Positions 40,315 to 43,641 of a DNA stretch of 43,641 nucleotides are shown here, in pieces. Origin of the DNA: JBAYFX01 sp041666965 (lineage in GTDB: Bacteria > Patescibacteriota > Microgenomatia > UBA12405). The stretch lies in contig JBAYFX010000007.1 of assembly GCA_041666965.1 (NCBI GenBank), positions 1-43,641 of the forward strand, read 5' to 3'. The first letter of the stretch is position 1; each line of letters begins with the position of its first letter. The position numbers were made by a program, and so were the translations under genes. The notes beneath the pieces were generated by a model that was given only the letters and a program-made list of their open reading frames with translations, was not told where the DNA came from and did no database searches.

Positions 40315-40524
40315 ATGAGTCGCAAAAATTGCGAACCAATAAAAATATCTTTGGGTGATAGAAGCGTATCTATTGAGGGAGCCGGGCCAGGCTATAACTG
40401 GATGGGGTTTGAGAGAGGAAAATATATTGAAGGTGGGAGGAAAACGTGGCCATTGGCAGAGTTCAGAGCAAGAAGAGCAGCAAGGAAGTTTTTAAATAAT
40501 GGAGTTATTGAGAATGACGGATGA
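40315..40524 (+). CDS. hypothetical 69-residue basic protein
   Basis: I do not recognise this family. It is basic and contains KISLGDRSVSIEGAGPGYNW and an Arg-rich helix (EFRARRAARKFL). The ATG at 40315 is chosen because TATATT (40304-40309) lies exactly 5 bases upstream. A further ATG at 40273 would lack a promoter at that distance. It overlaps the sigma factor gene by 26 bases and may form a unit with it. Confidence 0.5.
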   Translation: MSRKNCEPIKISLGDRSVSIEGAGPGYNWMGFERGKYIEGGRKTWPLAEFRARRAARKFLNNGVIENDG

Positions 40525-41065
40525 GGAGTTGGTGACTAGAATAACAAAGGGTGAAACTGAAATGTACTCGGAAATAATTGAGAGATATGGCGATAAGTTA
40601 GCGCGATACGTACAAAGAATCATTAACCAGGAGAGGGAGGAGGTTGAAGACGTGGTGGAAGATACTCTAATTGCGGCTTACCGGAACCTAAACTCCTATA
40701 AGGCGGGGTATAAGTTCAGTAGTTGGATTTACAGAATTGGCCACAACCGAGCAATAGACTGGATGAGAAAACAAAAAATTAAAACTGAAAATATTGAGGG
40801 GATGGAAGAATTCATTGGCAACGGTGAAGAAGAGATTGAGGATGGATTAATTCGGTCGGAAGATCAAGAAAGAGTGGGAAGAATGCTTGGGTTACTTCCC
40901 CAGAGGGAGCGGGAAATACTGGAACTTTATTACTTTGAAGATCAAAATTACGAGGATATTGCCGACATTTTGAAGATTTCCACTAATAACGTAGCTGTTA
41001 GGTTAAATCGAGCCAAAAAAAAGTTAAAATACATTTGGGAAAAATATGAAAAAGCGGAAAAATAA
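40499..41065 (+). CDS. ECF-type RNA polymerase sigma factor
   Basis: This 188-residue protein has sigma region 2 (VVEDTLIAAYRNLNSYKAGY, FSSWIYRIGHNRAIDWMRK) and region 4 (LPQREREILELYYFEDQNYE, DIADILKISTNNVAVRLNRAKK). No region 1 or 3 is present, as in ECF sigma factors. It would direct transcription of an unknown regulon in response to an envelope or other stress. The membrane gene directly after it is a candidate partner or anti-sigma factor. Confidence 0.92.
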   Translation: MELLRMTDEELVTRITKGETEMYSEIIERYGDKLARYVQRIINQEREEVEDVVEDTLIAAYRNLNSYKAGYKFSSWIYRIGHNRAIDWMRKQKIKTENIEGMEEFIGNGEEEIEDGLIRSEDQERVGRMLGLLPQREREILELYYFEDQNYEDIADILKISTNNVAVRLNRAKKKLKYIWEKYEKAEK

Positions 41066-41069
41066 TGTA

Positions 41070-41447
41070 ATGGAAGAAATTAAAACGGGAGGGATTAAAA
41101 TGACTCCTAGGTGGATATTTTGGGCGTGGGAGGCGGGAATCAAAAGCGTGTGGGCGGCACTGCTACTTATGGGCGCGGTGGGAGGGTCGGCAATAATCTT
41201 TTTTTGGGGAAGGTATGAGCCAGTGAACACTATAAGAGAATATGGCGAAGTGGGAAGAGAAGTAATTGTGAGTGAATTCCCCTACTGGTGGCTGACTATG
41301 GGAATATTTTCCCTTTTAGCTGGAACTTTTATGTTGACTAAGGTGGGAAGAATGTATCGGGAAACACTAAGCCGATTGATGGTGTGGATGGCGGGGGCGA
41401 TTATGGTGGCTAGTGTGGTATTTAAACTACTGAAGATCGCGGGCTAG
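41070..41447 (+). CDS. membrane protein paired with the ECF sigma factor
   Basis: This 125-residue protein has a short cytosolic start with IKTGGIKMTPRWIFWAWEAG, then three helices. The segment IKxGxxKMxPRW recurs in small membrane proteins encoded after ECF sigma genes. It may hold the sigma factor at the membrane, but no classical zinc anti-sigma motif is present. The start at 41070 lies 4 bases after the sigma stop. ATG at 41046 inside the sigma gene is also in frame. The 3' end overlaps the convergent lipoprotein gene by 21 bases. Confidence 0.7.
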   Translation: MEEIKTGGIKMTPRWIFWAWEAGIKSVWAALLLMGAVGGSAIIFFWGRYEPVNTIREYGEVGREVIVSEFPYWWLTMGIFSLLAGTFMLTKVGRMYRETLSRLMVWMAGAIMVASVVFKLLKIAG

Positions 41448-41672
41448 AGCATCAAACTCAGCGTCAAAGTTTAAATCTGACTCTGAATTTAAATTCTTAA
41501 GAAGATCATCCTGAGTAACCTCAGTCGGAGCGGGAGAAGAGACTTGAGGAGCTGGATTTGTGACCAAAGGTGTCGAGGTGGGGTCGGACAAATAATTATT
41601 AGTATTGGACTGAGTCGGATTACAGCCAGTGAGAGCCAAAATTGGAATAAAAAGTATTAATAATACTTTCAT
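41427..41672 (-). CDS. small lipoprotein
   Basis: This 81-residue protein has a lipoprotein signal (MKVLLILFIPILALTGC, lipobox LTGC), a Thr/Pro/Ser-rich spacer and an acidic C-terminus (LNSESDLNFDAEFDALARDL). The acidic end with repeated Asp/Glu and Leu may bind a partner. It begins 3 bases after the coiled-coil gene's stop, so the two are one operon on the - strand. Confidence 0.7.
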   Translation of the reverse strand: MKVLLILFIPILALTGCNPTQSNTNNYLSDPTSTPLVTNPAPQVSSPAPTEVTQDDLLKNLNSESDLNFDAEFDALARDLQ

Positions 41673-41675
41673 GGG

Positions 41676-42314
41676 TTACTTGCTGGCTTTGATTAACAGC
41701 CTTAGAGTATCGGAAAGAATTTTCCGAAGGTCGTTTAAGTCCTTGGCGACCTTAGCCCCGGTGGAGCGAAGACTACCCAACTCAAGACCAGGATTGGTAG
41801 AAGTGGAGAGCTTGGTAAATTCGGCTTTAAAAGCAGCAAGTTCGGTGGTGTACTGAGAAGTGGAAAAGGTAGCCAACTTGGCTTCGGCCTCGGCAGTATT
41901 AACACCTTTGGCTTTGGCTTCAGTAAGTCGGGTTTGAATTTTTGTTTTGGTGGCTAAAAGTTGGGTATAGCGAGCCTCAGCTTGTTTAAGTAAACGATTA
42001 TAAACATCGTTGAGCCTTTGGGTAAACTTAACTTTTTTAGCCTCAGAAATGACGGTGGGGCGAGCGGTGGCGCGAGCCACACGAGCTTCTTTTCGAACTT
42101 CGCGCGATTCTTTTTGGAATTCACGAACCTCTTCCCTTGCTTTAGAAGCAGCCTCTTTGAGGTTTTCAAACATTTCTTTTCGGTCTTCCCGCAACTCGCG
42201 GCGCCAAGTGGAAGGTGTGGGCGAGACGGTAGGAGTAACTGATTGGGCAAAAGACAAAGAAGGTGCAGCTAAAGAGAAAATGATAGATGCTAATAAAAGA
42301 GTTTTTGAGTTCAT
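41676..42314 (-). CDS. secreted coiled-coil protein
   Basis: This 212-residue protein has a signal peptide (cleavage near LSFAQ) and then long charged helices rich in Glu, Arg, Lys and Ala (REDRKEMFENLKEAASKARE, KVKFTQRLNDVYNRLLKQAE). I recognise no named domain. Similar exported coiled-coil proteins occur across CPR. Its position convergent to the ECF sigma operon suggests, weakly, a shared envelope role. Confidence 0.75.
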   Translation of the reverse strand: MNSKTLLLASIIFSLAAPSLSFAQSVTPTVSPTPSTWRRELREDRKEMFENLKEAASKAREEVREFQKESREVRKEARVARATARPTVISEAKKVKFTQRLNDVYNRLLKQAEARYTQLLATKTKIQTRLTEAKAKGVNTAEAEAKLATFSTSQYTTELAAFKAEFTKLSTSTNPGLELGSLRSTGAKVAKDLNDLRKILSDTLRLLIKASK

Positions 42315-42369
42315 AGGTAATTAATTTAATAACGGTCTAACTTTTAATACGGGTAGGGGCGCTTAAACA

Positions 42370-43230
42370 TTACAACCTTTGACACTGGGGACAATAAAAG
42401 GTACCCCGGCCACCAAGCTTGAGCCGCTTTAGGGGAGCTTGACAAACCAAACAGGGTTCCCCCTCCCGCTGATAGACCCGAAACTGGAATTGGTTTTGAC
42501 CAGGAGTGCCATCGGGGCGAAGATATTTATTATCCCGGGCGGTTGAGCCACCGACTAGCACCGACTGGCGCATGATTTCAATTAAATGCTGGTGGATTAA
42601 ACGGGATTGAGAAATGGTCACAAGGTTTGATTTAGTAAGAGGATGAAGGCGGGATAAAAACAAAGCGTCGTTGGCATAAATGTTGCCGACCCCGGCAAAG
42701 AAATGCTGGTCTAATAACACCAACTTGACCGGGCGGGAGCTGCGCTGAAGTTGGGAATAAACATAATCAGGAGTAAAACGAGGGTCAAAAATATCGTGGC
42801 CCAAATTTGACTGAGAGGCTTCAATTTCGGGGGCAGTCATTAGTTTAATCCAACCAAACTTGCGCTGATCGTTGAAATATAAAACAGCACCATTGTCAAA
42901 AGAAAAAACCAAGCGGGTGGACTTATTGGGTAAGATTTGGGTGTCCATGTCCTTGGTAGGATGACCCATTAAAAGACGCTCTTGCTTGGAAGGAACAAGT
43001 ATAAGTTGACCAGTCATTTTGAGGTGGACCAGGGCAATGTAGCCATTATTAAGATGAATAGAGAGTTGTTTACCAATACGGCTTAAAGAAGTTATTTGCT
43101 GACCAATGAGTAAACCAGGGTCACCGGCAAAAGATTTGGGGGTAAGAATTTCAAGTTTTGTAACAGTGGACCCAACTAAGTAAGGCTCAAGAAAAAGACG
43201 GACAACTTCAACTTCGGGAAGTTCGGGCAT
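42370..43230 (-). CDS. mutM: formamidopyrimidine-DNA glycosylase (Fpg/MutM)
   Basis: This 286-residue base-excision repair enzyme starts MPELPEVEVV, giving the catalytic Pro and Glu after Met removal. It has a helix-two-turn-helix with DQHFFAGVGNIYANDALF and a C-terminal zinc finger CLVC...CPQC. It removes oxidised purines such as 8-oxoguanine from DNA. The C-terminal region with NKYLRPDGTPGQNQFQFRVY is typical. TATAAT on the - strand lies 7 bases before the ATG. Confidence 0.95.
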   Translation of the reverse strand: MPELPEVEVVRLFLEPYLVGSTVTKLEILTPKSFAGDPGLLIGQQITSLSRIGKQLSIHLNNGYIALVHLKMTGQLILVPSKQERLLMGHPTKDMDTQILPNKSTRLVFSFDNGAVLYFNDQRKFGWIKLMTAPEIEASQSNLGHDIFDPRFTPDYVYSQLQRSSRPVKLVLLDQHFFAGVGNIYANDALFLSRLHPLTKSNLVTISQSRLIHQHLIEIMRQSVLVGGSTARDNKYLRPDGTPGQNQFQFRVYQREGEPCLVCQAPLKRLKLGGRGTFYCPQCQRL

Positions 43231-43245
43231 GGAGATAATTATAAG

Positions 43246-43464
43246 CTAAGCCGCAAGTTTATATACACACCTTCGGCCAGTAACCGAACAGGTTGCATCA
43301 ATGATAGTATCCTGAACATTGGGACAACTTACAAAATGTATACCAGTGTCGTAGACATCTATTACGGCAGAAAAAACAGTTCCCAATGGTCTTCGGGACA
43401 AATCAACAGTACAGTTTACGTTGTGACTAGCAATAATATTAGGTCTTTTGTCGTGTTCGCCCAT
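43246..43464 (-). CDS. hypothetical 72-residue protein
   Basis: I do not recognise this family. It begins MGEHDKRPNIIASHNVNCT and contains four Cys (NVNC, VSCP, ATCS, RRCV) that could bind a metal or form disulfides. The start at 43464 is chosen over an ATG 15 bases upstream because TATCAT (complement of 43470-43475) lies exactly 5 bases before it. It is 15 bases upstream of MutM. Confidence 0.6.
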   Translation of the reverse strand: MGEHDKRPNIIASHNVNCTVDLSRRPLGTVFSAVIDVYDTGIHFVSCPNVQDTIIDATCSVTGRRCVYKLAA

Positions 43465-43475
43465 ATCGTATGATA

Positions 43476-43641
43476 TCACACTAGATCGTCGAGGTCGAGG
43501 ACGGGGATGGTGTCGTTTTTGGCCAAATGCTCGAGGGCGACAGTAACATCGGTCATACTGTCTTTAATCTCAGATACTGAATTTAGATATTGCTGGGTTG
43601 AAGTGATGTAACCCATAACTAAAACCAAATGGGAAATGTCT
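43476..43641 (-). CDS. partial CDS at the right edge
   Basis: A frame open from the window edge ends at TGA (complement of 43476-43478). The visible 54 residues include HLVLVMGYITSTQQYLNSVS, MTDVTVALEHLAKNDTIP and the acidic end VLDLDDLV. This resembles the helical end of a small protein, with no family recognised. The stop overlaps the -10 box of the next gene. Confidence 0.55.
   Translation of the reverse strand, partial: DISHLVLVMGYITSTQQYLNSVSEIKDSMTDVTVALEHLAKNDTIPVLDLDDLV

Noticed and set aside
1..43641. TGA recoded as Gly or Trp, as in some CPR lineages
   Set aside because: TGA ends several genes at the expected place (for example 6614, 13184 and 17374), and Trp is encoded by TGG throughout.

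Overview
The window looks like a piece of a small, streamlined bacterial chromosome, most likely from the Candidate Phyla Radiation (Patescibacteria, Microgenomates-like). This placement is inference from gene content and style and was not tested by a search. The signs are dense packing, overlapping gene ends, few biosynthetic genes, many small membrane or exported proteins, an M3 oligoendopeptidase F, an orphan response regulator and GT39-like glycosyltransferases. I saw no rRNA, tRNA, CRISPR array, insertion sequence or prophage. TGA acts as an ordinary stop (for example at the ends of the genes at 5784, 12714 and 16103).

Layout. 1-7.1 kb (+): a FecR-domain anchored protein, an unrecognised 322-residue protein overlapping an SDR oxidoreductase, an MFS transporter, a CPBP protease, a Nudix-HAD pair and an Imm-5-like protein. 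7.1-12.3 kb (mixed strands): HD hydrolase, small conserved proteins, lipoproteins, an alpha/beta hydrolase and a YdjM-type membrane protein. 12.3-18.8 kb: cupin, YbaK-type deacylase, GT39-like glycosyltransferase, small-alarmone-hydrolase-like HD protein, a cytochrome b5-like protein followed by a ferric-reductase-like flavoprotein, and an ABC-F ATPase. 18.8-23 kb: small envelope or stress proteins (GlsB/YeaQ type, YtxH-like, DUF4342-like), an OmpR-type response regulator and a CAP-domain protein. 23.1-27.5 kb: a CsoR/CstR-like repressor, thioredoxin and malic enzyme, then a large exported barrel protein and a TrmH-type methyltransferase. 27.5-34.8 kb: RNase HII, a second membrane glycosyltransferase, PepF, a Crp/Fnr regulator with PspC-type proteins, a CaCA antiporter and a VOC protein. 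34.8-40.3 kb: a predicted metal-responsive regulon interleaved with a HAD protein, an XRE regulator with its membrane partner, an MFS transporter and an SGNH hydrolase. 40.3-43.6 kb: an ECF sigma factor with a membrane partner, two exported proteins, Fpg/MutM and two small genes.

The most interesting system is at 34.8-40.3 kb. A BlaI/CopY-type repressor carrying an N-terminal Cys/His cluster is preceded by the operator TACTACTATTGTAGCA. Near-identical sites (consensus TACTAC-TANT-GTAGTA) lie over the promoters of an HMA-TauE/SafE-cupredoxin fusion and of an uncharacterised four-helix membrane protein with a CPVC motif. I infer a copper- or soft-metal-responsive regulon of three transcription units. 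A second predicted metal or thiol switch, the CsoR/CstR-like gene at 23120, has a perfect inverted repeat inside its own promoter spacer and is followed by thioredoxin.

At the level of gene expression, 28 starts on both strands have a TATAAT-like hexamer ending 5-7 bases before the start codon, while Shine-Dalgarno sequences are rare. This points to widespread leaderless transcription. One divergent gene pair appears to share a single palindromic -10 box. The + strand looks richer in G than C even across many genes on the - strand, which suggests that replication skew rather than coding direction sets base composition here.
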